Notes under the pieces: model-generated
The model's input: only the letters and a program-made list of their open reading frames with translations
Told to the model about the DNA's origin: nothing
Databases searched by the model: none
Translations under genes and position numbers: made by a program
NCBI RefSeq assembly: GCF_035599575.1
Contig: NZ_CP141179.1
Coordinates: 1 to 64,000 of the forward strand
Direction: 5' to 3'
Length of the DNA: 64,000 nucleotides
Source: Roseovarius sp. Pro17
GTDB taxonomy: Bacteria > Pseudomonadota > Alphaproteobacteria > Rhodobacterales > Rhodobacteraceae
Shown here: piece after piece, positions 37,395 to 46,174 of the stretch
Numbering within the stretch: position 1 is the first letter of the stretch
Layout: every line of letters begins with the position of its first letter

Positions 37395-38165
37395 ATGTTA
37401 CCATCCCAGCGCCACCAGATTATCCTGCGCGAGGTGTCGTCGCACCCCGCCGTGTCGATCCGCGATCTGACCGAGGCGCTAGGCGTCAGCCGCGAGACGG
37501 TGCGCAAGGATATCGAACTTCTGGCTGCCGACAATCAACTGCGGCAGGTGCGCGGCGGCGCCACGCGCATCCTGACATCCGAACCTCCAACGCAGACCCG
37601 CGCCGCGACGAACCCCGAGGGCAAGGCGCGCATCGCTCACCATGTGGCTCAGCGTATTGGCGACGGGGCGAGCCTGTTCATTGACAATGGCTTGACCACC
37701 TTGGCCGTGGCTTTGGTGCTTGCCCAGTGCAGGCAGCGCTTGACCATCTATACGAACGATCTGAAAATAGCCGAAATAATTGCCCCAGCCGCACGGGAGG
37801 TCACTGTTCTGGGCGGGCGGTTGGATTTGGCCGAGACGGCGACATTCGGCATCGTGACGCTTGAGCAACTCAGCCATTACCGCGCCGAATTCGCGCTGAT
37901 CGGGGCGGGCGGCGTCAGCGCGCGCGCGCTTTTCACAGATTTCTCACGCGAGGCAGCCGAGATGCGCTTGCGTATGATGCGGCAGGCAGAAGAGGCGCTG
38001 ATCCTGACCGACAGCAGCAAGTTCGGCGAGGTGGGGCAGGTGGTGCTGGGCCCCTTGCCCAAGGGCGCGCGCATGGTCAGCGATCTTGCTCCGCCGGACG
38101 ATATCGCTGCCGCCCTCAGGCATGCGTCGATCGGTGTGGACATCGCAGGCGCGCTTGACGATTAG
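37395..38165 (+). CDS. DeoR-family transcriptional regulator
   Basis: The 256-residue protein has the DeoR N-terminal helix-turn-helix (RHQIILREVSSHPAVSIRDL, GVSRETVRKDIELLA, VRGGATR) and a sugar-phosphate-type sensor domain with FIDNGLTTLAVAL, IYTNDLKIAEI and ILTDSSKFG. DeoR regulators commonly bind phosphorylated metabolites. It is upstream of, and co-directional with, the FAD/GcvT dehydrogenase and the phosphonate importer, so it could regulate either. The effector is unknown. Confidence 0.87.
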   Translation: MLPSQRHQIILREVSSHPAVSIRDLTEALGVSRETVRKDIELLAADNQLRQVRGGATRILTSEPPTQTRAATNPEGKARIAHHVAQRIGDGASLFIDNGLTTLAVALVLAQCRQRLTIYTNDLKIAEIIAPAAREVTVLGGRLDLAETATFGIVTLEQLSHYRAEFALIGAGGVSARALFTDFSREAAEMRLRMMRQAEEALILTDSSKFGEVGQVVLGPLPKGARMVSDLAPPDDIAAALRHASIGVDIAGALDD

Positions 38166-38249
38166 CCAGAAAAGAAAAATATTGCCAAATTATGCAAAGC
38201 CCGCTTAGGGTGATTCCAGTTTCCACATCGCCCAGCCGGAGCCTGCCCC

Positions 38250-40712
38250 ATGTCCGAATCGACACTTCCTGACACCGCGCAATATGTGATCATAGGGGGT
38301 GGTATCATCGGCTGTTCGGTCGCGTATCACTTGACCAAAATGGGGCACAGCGACGTTGTCCTGCTGGAGCAGGGGCAACTGAGCTGCGGTACAACATGGC
38401 ACGCCGCCGGCCTCGTCGGCCAACTGCGCAGCCAGCCAGCGATGACCGAACTCATCCGCTATTCGACCGAACTTTATGCCGGCCTCGAGGCTGAAACCGG
38501 CCTTGGCACCGGATGGAAACGCTGCGGATCAGTCACCGTCGCGCGCAGTGACGACCGCATGACGATGCTGAAGCGCACCGCCGCATCGGCCCGTGCGCAG
38601 GGCGTCGAAGTCGACGTCATCAGCCCTGCTGAGGCACAGGAAAAATGGCCCGTCATGCAGGTGGATGACATCAAGGGCGCGATCTGGATGCCTGGCGATG
38701 GCAAGGCGAACCCTACCGATCTGACCCAATCGTTGGCCAAGGGCGCGCGCAACCGCGGCGCTAAGGTTATCGAGGGCGTTGAGGTGACAGACGTTCTGAC
38801 CGAAAACGGCGCTGTGACAGGCGTCGTCACCGATCAGGGTACGATCCGCGCCGAAGTGGTGGTGAATTGCGCCGGTCAGTGGGCGCGCAAGCTGGGCCTG
38901 ATGTGCGGGGTCGACGTGCCGCTGCACTCGGCCGAGCATCTCTATGTCGTGACCGACAAGATGGCGGGCGTGACCCCCGATCTGCCCGTCATGCGCGATC
39001 CGGACGGCTATATCTACTTCAAGGAGGAAACCGGCGGTCTCGTCATGGGCGGTTTCGAACCTGAGGCAAAGCCGTGGGGCATGAATGGCATCCCTGACAA
39101 ATTCTTTTTCCAACTGCTGCCCGATGATTGGGACCAGTTCGAAATCCTGATGGACAACGCGTTGATCCGTGTGCCGCAACTGGCCGAGGCGGGTGTGCGG
39201 CAGTTCTACAACGGCCCCGAAAGCTTTACCCCCGATAACAACTACATCCTTGGCGAAGCGCCGAACCTGCGCAATTTCTTTGTCGGGGCGGGGTTCAATT
39301 CCATGGGCATCGCTAGTGCGGGTGGTGCCGGGCGTGCGCTGGCCGAATGGATTGTCGCGGGCGCGCCGACCTCTGACCTCTTAGCCGTTGATATCCGCCG
39401 TTTTGCGGGCTTTAACAACAACCCGACGTGGCTGCACGACCGCATAAAGGAAACGCTGGGCCTGCACTATGCCATGCCATGGCCAAACCGCGAATTAGAC
39501 ACGGCGCGCCCCTTCCGCCGCTCACCTCTCTTTGATCGCCTGATGGCGAAACACGCTGTTTTCGGATCGAAAATGGGATGGGAGCGGGCGAATTTCTTTG
39601 CCCCTGATGCCGATAGTGCGCGGATCGACTACAGCTTTGGCCGCCAGAACTGGCATGACTTTGCGGGCGCTGAACACAAGGCGGTCCGCGAGGGTGTCGC
39701 CCTCTTTGATCAGACATCGTTCGCCAAACTGCTGGTGCAGGGCCGCGATGCCTGTGCGCAGCTAAATCGTATCTGCGCCGCGAACATTGACGTCGAAATT
39801 GGGCGCACAATCTATACCGGCCTTCTGAACCCGCGTGGGGGGTATGAAAGCGACCTGACCGTTCTGCGGCGCGGGCGGGACGAATTCCTGCTGATCACCG
39901 GCTCGGCGCAGGCGATTCACGATGCCGACTGGATCACGCGCAATCTGGGCGAGGGCGCGCATGTGACGGTCACGGACGTAACCTCCGGCTGGTCGGTGCT
40001 GGCGCTGATGGGGCCGAAATCGCGGGATGTTTTGGGCGCGCTGACCCGCGCTGACCTAAGCAATGCGGCCTTCCCCTTTGCCACGCACCGCCAGATTGAT
40101 CTGGGCTATGCGACCGTCATCGCTAACCGCATGACCTATGTGGGCGAGTTGGGATGGGAGTTGATCGTGCCGACCGAATTCACGGCCGGCGTCTATGACG
40201 ATCTTATGCGCATCGGTGCGGATCACGGCATCCGCGATGCGGGCTATTATGCGCTGGAGGGGCTGCGCATCGAAAAGGGGTTTCGTGCGTGGAGCCGCGA
40301 ATTGACGCCCGATATTACGCCGTGGCAGGCCGGTCTGGGCTTTGCTGTCGATATGGATAAGCCGGGCGGTTTCATCGGGCGCGATGCGTTGATCGCGGCC
40401 AAGGCCGACACGGATCACATGCGGACCAGAATCGTGCAATTGGTCGTTGACGACGCGGATGCGCAGCTGTGGGGCGGCGAGGCAGTGTTGATGGATGGCG
40501 TCGAAATGGGTGAGGTTCGCTCGGCGGCGTATGGGCACAGTCTGGGGGCGTGCGCGGCGCTGTGTTTGCTGCACGGGTCGCAGCCGCTGACCGCCGACGT
40601 GATTCGCGCTGCCCGGTTCGAAATTGATCTTGCAGGGAAAAAGCTGACAGCCAAGGCGCACCTGCGCAGCCCCTACGACCCCAAGAGCGCGCGGCCAAAG
40701 GCAGATGCCTGA
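38250..40712 (+). CDS. FAD/GcvT-type N-methyl amine dehydrogenase (dimethylglycine/sarcosine dehydrogenase family)
   Basis: These enzymes remove an N-methyl group and pass it to tetrahydrofolate. The 820-residue protein has an N-terminal DAO-type FAD domain (YVIIGGGIIGCSVAYHLTKM near 12-31; CGTTWHAAGLVGQLR near 49, whose His is the site of covalent FAD in the family; GGFEPEAKPW) and a C-terminal GcvT folate domain from about 450 (GYESDLTVLR, YVGELGWEL). The start follows CGGAG. The substrate may be sarcosine or dimethylglycine (creatine cluster 17 kb away) or an N-methylated aminophosphonate, since the importer of aminoethylphosphonate begins 205 bases downstream. Confidence 0.85.
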   Translation: MSESTLPDTAQYVIIGGGIIGCSVAYHLTKMGHSDVVLLEQGQLSCGTTWHAAGLVGQLRSQPAMTELIRYSTELYAGLEAETGLGTGWKRCGSVTVARSDDRMTMLKRTAASARAQGVEVDVISPAEAQEKWPVMQVDDIKGAIWMPGDGKANPTDLTQSLAKGARNRGAKVIEGVEVTDVLTENGAVTGVVTDQGTIRAEVVVNCAGQWARKLGLMCGVDVPLHSAEHLYVVTDKMAGVTPDLPVMRDPDGYIYFKEETGGLVMGGFEPEAKPWGMNGIPDKFFFQLLPDDWDQFEILMDNALIRVPQLAEAGVRQFYNGPESFTPDNNYILGEAPNLRNFFVGAGFNSMGIASAGGAGRALAEWIVAGAPTSDLLAVDIRRFAGFNNNPTWLHDRIKETLGLHYAMPWPNRELDTARPFRRSPLFDRLMAKHAVFGSKMGWERANFFAPDADSARIDYSFGRQNWHDFAGAEHKAVREGVALFDQTSFAKLLVQGRDACAQLNRICAANIDVEIGRTIYTGLLNPRGGYESDLTVLRRGRDEFLLITGSAQAIHDADWITRNLGEGAHVTVTDVTSGWSVLALMGPKSRDVLGALTRADLSNAAFPFATHRQIDLGYATVIANRMTYVGELGWELIVPTEFTAGVYDDLMRIGADHGIRDAGYYALEGLRIEKGFRAWSRELTPDITPWQAGLGFAVDMDKPGGFIGRDALIAAKADTDHMRTRIVQLVVDDADAQLWGGEAVLMDGVEMGEVRSAAYGHSLGACAALCLLHGSQPLTADVIRAARFEIDLAGKKLTAKAHLRSPYDPKSARPKADA

Positions 40713-40829
40713 CGCATCGCCGTTCACGCATCGGTTGTGGGGCAAAAAAAATGGGCGCGTGGCGCGAAATTATTGATAGGCTTTGCTAATCAACCGATAG
40801 GTTAAATCGATTTTGCTTGTCGACGTAAC

Positions 40830-40897
40830 CTGTCACAGTCTTGTTGCAAAGCGGTCCTAAGAAGGCCGTGCAGCGTATCAAGCGGGCACTGACCCGC
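40830..40897 (+). promoter_or_regulatory. Leader upstream of aepX: possible Pho half-site and hairpin
   Basis: CTGTCAC at 40830-40836 matches a Pho-box half site; the second half 11 bases on (TTGTTGC) matches poorly. A hairpin GCGGG (40882-40886) / CCCGC (40893-40897) follows in the presumed leader. Phosphate control of phosphonate import is common, but this site is weak, and carbon- or nitrogen-source control via the nearby regulators is an alternative. Confidence 0.3.
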
Positions 40898-40917
40898 GCA
40901 TAACAGTGGAGAAGATA

Positions 40918-41937
40918 ATGAATTTCAAACTGACAACCGCCGTATCGGCCCTGACGGGGATGCTGATGGCCACCGCTGCCATCGCCGAAACCGAGCTGAC
41001 CGTATACACCGCCATCGAGGCCGAGGATCTGGCTCGCTACGCCGAGCGTTTCAACGAAGTGCATCCCGACATCACCGTCAACTGGGTGCGCGATTCCACC
41101 GGCGTCGTCACCGCCAAACTGCTGGCCGAGCGTGACAACCCGCAGGCCGACGTCATCTGGGGCCTTGCTGCGACATCGCTGCTGCTGCTGAAATCCGAAG
41201 GTATTCTGGAGCCGTACGCGCCTGAAGGCGTCGAAAAACTGAACCCCAAGTTCGTCGACAAGGACACGCCCCCCGCATGGGTCGGCATGGACGCATGGGT
41301 CGCTGCCGTTTGCTACAACACGGTCGAGGCCGAAAAGCAGGGCCTGACGATGCCCACCTCGTGGAAGGATCTGACCGATCCGCAATACGAGAACAAGATC
41401 ATCATGCCGAACCCCAATTCGTCCGGCACCGGCTTTCTTGATGTGTCCAGCTGGCTACAGATGTTCGGCGAGGATGAGGGCTGGGCCTATATGGACGCGC
41501 TGCACAACAACATTGCGCGTTACACCCATTCCGGCTCCAAGCCGTGCAAGCTGGCAGCGGCAGGCGAAATCCCGATCGGCATCTCATTCGCGTTCCGCGG
41601 CGCCAAGTCCAAGGCCGAGGGCGCACCGCTTGAGATCATCGTGCCCAGCGAGGGCGTCGGCTGGGACATGGAGGCGACGGCCATTGTCGCAGGCACCGAC
41701 GATCTAGAAGCAGCGCAAAAGCTGGTCGACTTCACCATCACTGAGCGCGCGATGGAGATGTATAATGTCGGCTACGCCGTGGTCGCGATCGACGGCATCG
41801 CGCAGCCTGTCGAGCATTTCCCCGAAGGTCTGGGCGATGCGATGATCGAAAACGATTTCGAGTTTGCTGCGAACAACCGCGGGCGCATCCTCGAGGAGTG
41901 GCAGAAGCGCTACGACGGCAAGTCCGAAGCCGAGTAA
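40918..41937 (+). CDS. aepX: 2-aminoethylphosphonate binding protein (AepX-like)
   Basis: The 339-residue protein has a signal peptide (MNFKLTTAVSALTGMLMATA, cleavage near AIA-ET) and the iron/phosphonate-type binding fold (ELTVYTAIEAEDLARYAERF; SKPCKLAAAGEIPIGISFAF). It fits the receptors of AepXVW/PhnSTUV-type importers. GGAGAAG precedes ATG 40918; an in-frame GTG at 40906 is less likely. Assignment to aminoethylphosphonate rests on the adjacent phnWAY genes. A rho-independent terminator follows its stop. Confidence 0.87.
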   Translation: MNFKLTTAVSALTGMLMATAAIAETELTVYTAIEAEDLARYAERFNEVHPDITVNWVRDSTGVVTAKLLAERDNPQADVIWGLAATSLLLLKSEGILEPYAPEGVEKLNPKFVDKDTPPAWVGMDAWVAAVCYNTVEAEKQGLTMPTSWKDLTDPQYENKIIMPNPNSSGTGFLDVSSWLQMFGEDEGWAYMDALHNNIARYTHSGSKPCKLAAAGEIPIGISFAFRGAKSKAEGAPLEIIVPSEGVGWDMEATAIVAGTDDLEAAQKLVDFTITERAMEMYNVGYAVVAIDGIAQPVEHFPEGLGDAMIENDFEFAANNRGRILEEWQKRYDGKSEAE

Positions 41938-41947
41938 GACGATGATC

Positions 41948-41976
41948 GGGGGTGGCCAAGGCCGCCCCCTTTTTTC
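41948..41976 (+). terminator. Rho-independent terminator/attenuator after aepX
   Basis: GGGGGTGGCC (41948-41957) pairs with GGCCGCCCCC (41960-41969) with one G-U pair, followed by seven T. It sits 10 bases past the aepX stop and 40 bases before the aepV start. Because the downstream genes lack another obvious promoter, it probably works as a leaky stop that keeps the binding protein in excess. Confidence 0.8.
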
Positions 41977-42016
41977 CTATTCCCTAGCCAAACCCATTCG
42001 CGAAAGGACGCTCCCT

Positions 42017-43141
42017 GTGCTCGACGCAACTGCTGGACCTGCCTATCTGAAAATCGAAAACCTCTGGAAAGCCTTTGGCGATTTCCTTGCGCTCAGCGAT
42101 GTCTCGCTTGACATTCAAGAGGGCGAATTCGTCTGCTTCCTTGGTCCGTCCGGCTGCGGCAAGACAACTCTTCTGAGGGCAATCGCGGGGCTGGACCTAC
42201 AGACCAAGGGCAGCGTGCATCAGGGCGGCAAGGATGTGTCGAACCTACCACCGTCGCAGCGCGACTTTGGCATCGTGTTCCAATCCTACGCCCTGTTCCC
42301 AAACCTGACGATTGAGAAAAATATCGCCTTCGGCCTCGAAAACACCGGTCGCAAGAAGCCCGAGATCGAGGCGCGCGTGACGGAACTGTTGGGCCTTGTT
42401 GGCCTCGAAGAGCAGCGCAAGAAATATCCTGCCCAGCTATCGGGTGGGCAACAGCAACGTATCGCACTGGCGCGCGCCATCGCCACGAACCCCGGCCTTT
42501 TGCTGCTGGATGAGCCTTTGTCGGCGCTCGACGCCAAGGTGCGCGTGTTCCTGCGTCATGAGATCAAGAAACTGCAGCGCCAGCTGGGCGTGACCACCGT
42601 CATGGTGACCCACGATCAGGAAGAGGCGCTGTCGATGGCCGACCGGATCGTCGTCATCAACCATGGCCGGGTCGAGCAGATCGGCACCCCGACCGAAATT
42701 TATCGCCACCCCAGCTCGCTGTTCGTCGCCGGGTTTATCGGCGACATGAACCAATTCGAAGCGACCGCCGGCGTTGGCGACCGGGTGTCATGCGGCGGCG
42801 CTGAATTGGAGTGTGCGCCGCACAGCTTTGAGCGCGGCGCCAAAGTCACCATGGCGATCCGCCCCGAAGACGTCATCCCCCACGGGGCCGAGCCGGGCGA
42901 AGCGGACGCATCGGGCGGGGTCGAAACGCAGGCCAATACACTGAACGTCACCGTGACCGAGATGGAATTCCTCGGCTCTTACTGGCGCTGCCGTCTTGCG
43001 AACGAACGCTTTGGCCGCGAGCCGCTTTTTGCCAATTTCTCGATGAACGCGGTGCGGCGGCTGGACCTGCGCGAAGGCAAGGACATGATGATCGAACTGC
43101 CCAAGAGCCGCGTCATGGTCTTTGACGCAGGCGAGGTCTGA
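42017..43141 (+). CDS. aepV: 2-aminoethylphosphonate ABC importer ATPase (AepV-like)
   Basis: The 374-residue ATPase has Walker A GPSGCGKTTLLRAI near 46, signature LSGGQQQRIALARAI near 145, Walker B LLLDEPLSALDAKVR near 168 and MVTHDQEEALSMADR, with a C-terminal TOBE domain. The GTG at 42017 is the start, seven bases after AAAGGACG; an upstream frame to 41864 overlaps aepX and the terminator and was rejected. The permease gene begins 3 bases after its stop. Confidence 0.9.
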   Translation: MLDATAGPAYLKIENLWKAFGDFLALSDVSLDIQEGEFVCFLGPSGCGKTTLLRAIAGLDLQTKGSVHQGGKDVSNLPPSQRDFGIVFQSYALFPNLTIEKNIAFGLENTGRKKPEIEARVTELLGLVGLEEQRKKYPAQLSGGQQQRIALARAIATNPGLLLLDEPLSALDAKVRVFLRHEIKKLQRQLGVTTVMVTHDQEEALSMADRIVVINHGRVEQIGTPTEIYRHPSSLFVAGFIGDMNQFEATAGVGDRVSCGGAELECAPHSFERGAKVTMAIRPEDVIPHGAEPGEADASGGVETQANTLNVTVTEMEFLGSYWRCRLANERFGREPLFANFSMNAVRRLDLREGKDMMIELPKSRVMVFDAGEV

Positions 43142-43144
43142 GCG

Positions 43145-45172
43145 ATGGTCGACGCAAGCCAGACCAAAGCCCAGTCGCAGATGCCCGCCGGCCGCGCAAT
43201 CAAGGGCAAGCTGAGCCGCGATGACATATTGATGCGCGCGGGGATGGGTGTGATCGCGCTCTACCTCGTCGTCACGTTGGTGATGCCGCTTTACGTCATG
43301 TTCTCAAAGTCGCTGTCGACCTATCGGTTCGATCTGTCGGGGTTCGAATTTCAGGTTTCGGACGAAGCGGGCGTTTTCGACGGCACTATCCTTACCGGCA
43401 CCGAATTGAACGAGCGCACCGAGACCTATAAGCCGCGCGATCTGAACACGAACGCTGACGGACGCCTTGGCGTGACCGGGCTTTTCCCCGATTTTAGCTT
43501 TCGCAGTCCGGTCGAATACCAGATCCGGAACGTGGCTACGGGCGGCCGTTTCCTCGTCGGCTCAAAGCTGGTTACAGGAACTGAGTGGCAGCAGCTGGAC
43601 AGCAATACGTTCCGGCGCGTATCGCTAAGGCCTACGAAATCGCGCGGCCTGTCCAACTTTGTTGAGTATTTTTCGACGCCCGCACTGTCAAATTCGATCA
43701 AGAATTCGCTGTGGATCGCTGCTATCAGCACGGTCATCACCGTGGGCCTGTCGTTCTGGTTTGCCTATGCGCTGAACCGTAGTTGCATGAGGTTCAAAGG
43801 CGTGTTCCGCCTGATCGCGATGATGCCCATTCTGGTGCCATCGCTGCTGCCCGGCATCGCGCTGGTCTATCTTTTTGGCAATCAGGGTATGTTGAAAGAG
43901 CTGTTGTTCGGCGCGACGATATATGGGCCAATCGGTATCGTGATAGGGTCGGTATTTTTCACCTTTCCACACGCGTTCCTAATTATCTCGACCGCGCTCG
44001 CAATATCGGACGCGCGCCTCTACGAGGCAGCCACATCCCTGCGCGCCTCACCCTGGCGCACCTTCTGGACGGTGACCATTCCTGGCGCGCGTTATGGTCT
44101 GATCTCGGCGGCTTTCGTTGTCTTTAACCTCGTCATCACCGATTTCGGCCTGCCAAAGGTGATTGGCGGACAGTTCAACGTGCTGGCGGTCGATATCTAT
44201 AAACAGGTTATAGGTCAGCAGAACTTTGAAATGGGCGCGGTTGTGTCGGTGGTCCTCGTGATCCCCGCGATCCTCGCCTTTGCGATAGACCGGATGGTTC
44301 AATCGAAACAGGTCGCGTCCCTCTCGGCCCGCTCGGTTCCATTCCAGCCCACACCGGACAAGAAAATGGACCGGCTGTTCCTGATTTACTGCACGCTTGT
44401 CGGGATATTCATCGTGGGCATCCTCGCTGTCTGCCAGTTTGCGGCGCTGGTCAAATTCTGGCCCTATGACCTCAGTCTCAGCCTCAAGAATTTCCAGTTC
44501 GACCGCATGGATGGCGGTGGCTGGGAGGCATATTACAATTCGATCAAGCTGGGTCTGCTGACGGCGGTCATTGGCACGGCGGTTGTGTTCTTCGGCGCTT
44601 ACCTCGTCGAAAAATCCAAGGGGTTCAAAACCGGGCGCGCGATATTTCAAGGCTTCGCGATGCTGCCTATGGCGATTCCGGGGATGGTGCTGGGCCTTGC
44701 CTACATCTTTTTCTTCAACAATCCGGATAACCCGCTGAACGTAATCTACGGCACGATGGTGATCCTCGTGGTGTCGACTGTGACGCACTTTTACACCGTC
44801 TCCCACCTGACGGCAGTCACGGCATTAAAACAGATGGATGGCGAATTCGAGGCTGTGTCGGCATCGCTGAAACAGCCCACGATGAAGCTGTTCGCGCGGG
44901 TGACAGTCCCGGTTTGCCTGCCCGCGATCCTGGATATTTCGATATACCTTTTCGTCAATGCGATGACGACGGTGTCGGCGGTGGTGTTCCTCTATTCGAC
45001 CGATACGGCGCTGGCGTCGATTGCGGTGCTGAACATGGACGATGCGGGCGATATCGCCCCGGCGGCGGCGATGGGCATGATGATTTTCTACACCAACGCG
45101 GTGGCGCGGATCATCCACCTGATCGCGTCCAAGGGCATACTGGGCCGCACGCAGGCCTGGCGGACGCGCTAG
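43145..45172 (+). CDS. aepW: 2-aminoethylphosphonate ABC importer fused permease (AepW-like)
   Basis: The 675-residue membrane protein fuses two permease modules, each with an EAA loop (SDARLYEAATSLRASPWRTF near 276-295 and MDGEFEAVSASLKQPTMKLF near 563-582). Between span 1 and span 2 it has an unusually large periplasmic insert of about 120 residues (about 65-185), seen in this permease type. It is the channel for AepX-delivered substrate. It converges with the LysR gene, 3 bases apart. Confidence 0.9.
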   Translation: MVDASQTKAQSQMPAGRAIKGKLSRDDILMRAGMGVIALYLVVTLVMPLYVMFSKSLSTYRFDLSGFEFQVSDEAGVFDGTILTGTELNERTETYKPRDLNTNADGRLGVTGLFPDFSFRSPVEYQIRNVATGGRFLVGSKLVTGTEWQQLDSNTFRRVSLRPTKSRGLSNFVEYFSTPALSNSIKNSLWIAAISTVITVGLSFWFAYALNRSCMRFKGVFRLIAMMPILVPSLLPGIALVYLFGNQGMLKELLFGATIYGPIGIVIGSVFFTFPHAFLIISTALAISDARLYEAATSLRASPWRTFWTVTIPGARYGLISAAFVVFNLVITDFGLPKVIGGQFNVLAVDIYKQVIGQQNFEMGAVVSVVLVIPAILAFAIDRMVQSKQVASLSARSVPFQPTPDKKMDRLFLIYCTLVGIFIVGILAVCQFAALVKFWPYDLSLSLKNFQFDRMDGGGWEAYYNSIKLGLLTAVIGTAVVFFGAYLVEKSKGFKTGRAIFQGFAMLPMAIPGMVLGLAYIFFFNNPDNPLNVIYGTMVILVVSTVTHFYTVSHLTAVTALKQMDGEFEAVSASLKQPTMKLFARVTVPVCLPAILDISIYLFVNAMTTVSAVVFLYSTDTALASIAVLNMDDAGDIAPAAAMGMMIFYTNAVARIIHLIASKGILGRTQAWRTR

Positions 45173-45175
45173 ATA

Positions 45176-46051
45176 TTACACCTCAGCCGGGTGATCGGCG
45201 CGGGCGAACTCCATGAAGGCGCGGATCACCCGCACCTCGCGGCGCTGCCGCAAATGCACGATTGTCTCGCGCATCGCGATGTCGACGCCGTTCAGCGGTA
45301 TTTGCACCAGCCGCGGATCGTGCCCGAATTCGGCCAGCGAGACAAAGCCGATCCCGGCACCGGATGCGACCATCTCGCGCACCGCCTCGCGCCCCTCGGC
45401 AACGATGGCAGGCTTTAGCGTGATGCCTTGTTTTGCGGCCTCTTCCTCGAGGCTGGCGCGCGTCTTGGATCCTGCTTCGCGTAGGATCAGCGGAAATTCT
45501 GCCGCCTCAGCCAGCGTCAGCCCGGCGGCGGGATTGACCAGCAGGCCGATAGCGGCAAAGGCGGTGATGGGCGTCGCACCCAGATCCAGCATTTCGACAT
45601 CGGGTGTGGAAGGCGCATCGCCGATCACGCCGATCTCGGCGTTGTAGCTGCGCAGCTCGTGCAGGATTTCTTCGGTATTGCCACTGCGCAGGGACACGGT
45701 GACATTCGGATAGCGCTGGCGGAACTGCGTGAGCAGATTGACGACGTGATGCGCGCTGTCCGCGACGATGCGCAACTCGCCCTCGATCGCCGCGCGGGTT
45801 TCGGACATGTAGTCGGCGATGCGTTGCTCAACCTCGAAAAGTTGCTTGGTCAGCAAAAACAAATGCTCGCCAGTTTCGGTCAGGCGCACACGCTTGCGCT
45901 CGCGGTAAAACAGCAGCACGTCATGGGCCTGCTCCAGCTTGCGCACCTGCTCCGAAATGGCGGGCTGCGTCAGAAACATGGCCTCGGCTGCGCGGGAAAA
46001 TCCGCCGAGAGCCGCGACATGATGAAAAGCGCGCAACTGGCTATGCCGCAT
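45176..46051 (-). CDS. LysR-family regulator of the phosphonate genes
   Basis: The 291-residue protein has a LysR helix-turn-helix (MRHSQLRAFHHVAALGGFSR, TQPAISEQVRKLEQA) and an effector-binding domain. It is divergent from phnW and the spacer holds a perfect 15-bp T-N11-A palindrome, so it very likely controls the phnWAY genes and itself. LysR regulators commonly accompany phosphonate hydrolytic pathways and respond to the substrate rather than to phosphate starvation. The effector is inferred. Confidence 0.88.
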   Translation of the reverse strand: MRHSQLRAFHHVAALGGFSRAAEAMFLTQPAISEQVRKLEQAHDVLLFYRERKRVRLTETGEHLFLLTKQLFEVEQRIADYMSETRAAIEGELRIVADSAHHVVNLLTQFRQRYPNVTVSLRSGNTEEILHELRSYNAEIGVIGDAPSTPDVEMLDLGATPITAFAAIGLLVNPAAGLTLAEAAEFPLILREAGSKTRASLEEEAAKQGITLKPAIVAEGREAVREMVASGAGIGFVSLAEFGHDPRLVQIPLNGVDIAMRETIVHLRQRREVRVIRAFMEFARADHPAEV

Positions 46052-46075
46052 GGGCCACCTCCCTTTGGGTTACGC

Positions 46076-46090
46076 ATAGGCCGGGCCTAT
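46076..46090. promoter_or_regulatory. LysR-type T-N11-A operator between lysR and phnW
   Basis: ATAGGCC (46076-46082), one G, then GGCCTAT (46084-46090) form a perfect palindrome containing T77-N11-A89, the classical LysR box. It lies 25 bases before the lysR ATG and 85 bases before the phnW ATG. The position fits autorepression of lysR and activation of phnW. Confidence 0.65.
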
Positions 46091-46174
46091 ACATTAATTG
46101 ATTATTGCAATTTTACATATGGGCGGCCTTGCGGCAATCGTGTTCGCAACACTGTCTTTTCGGAGCATTGCGAT

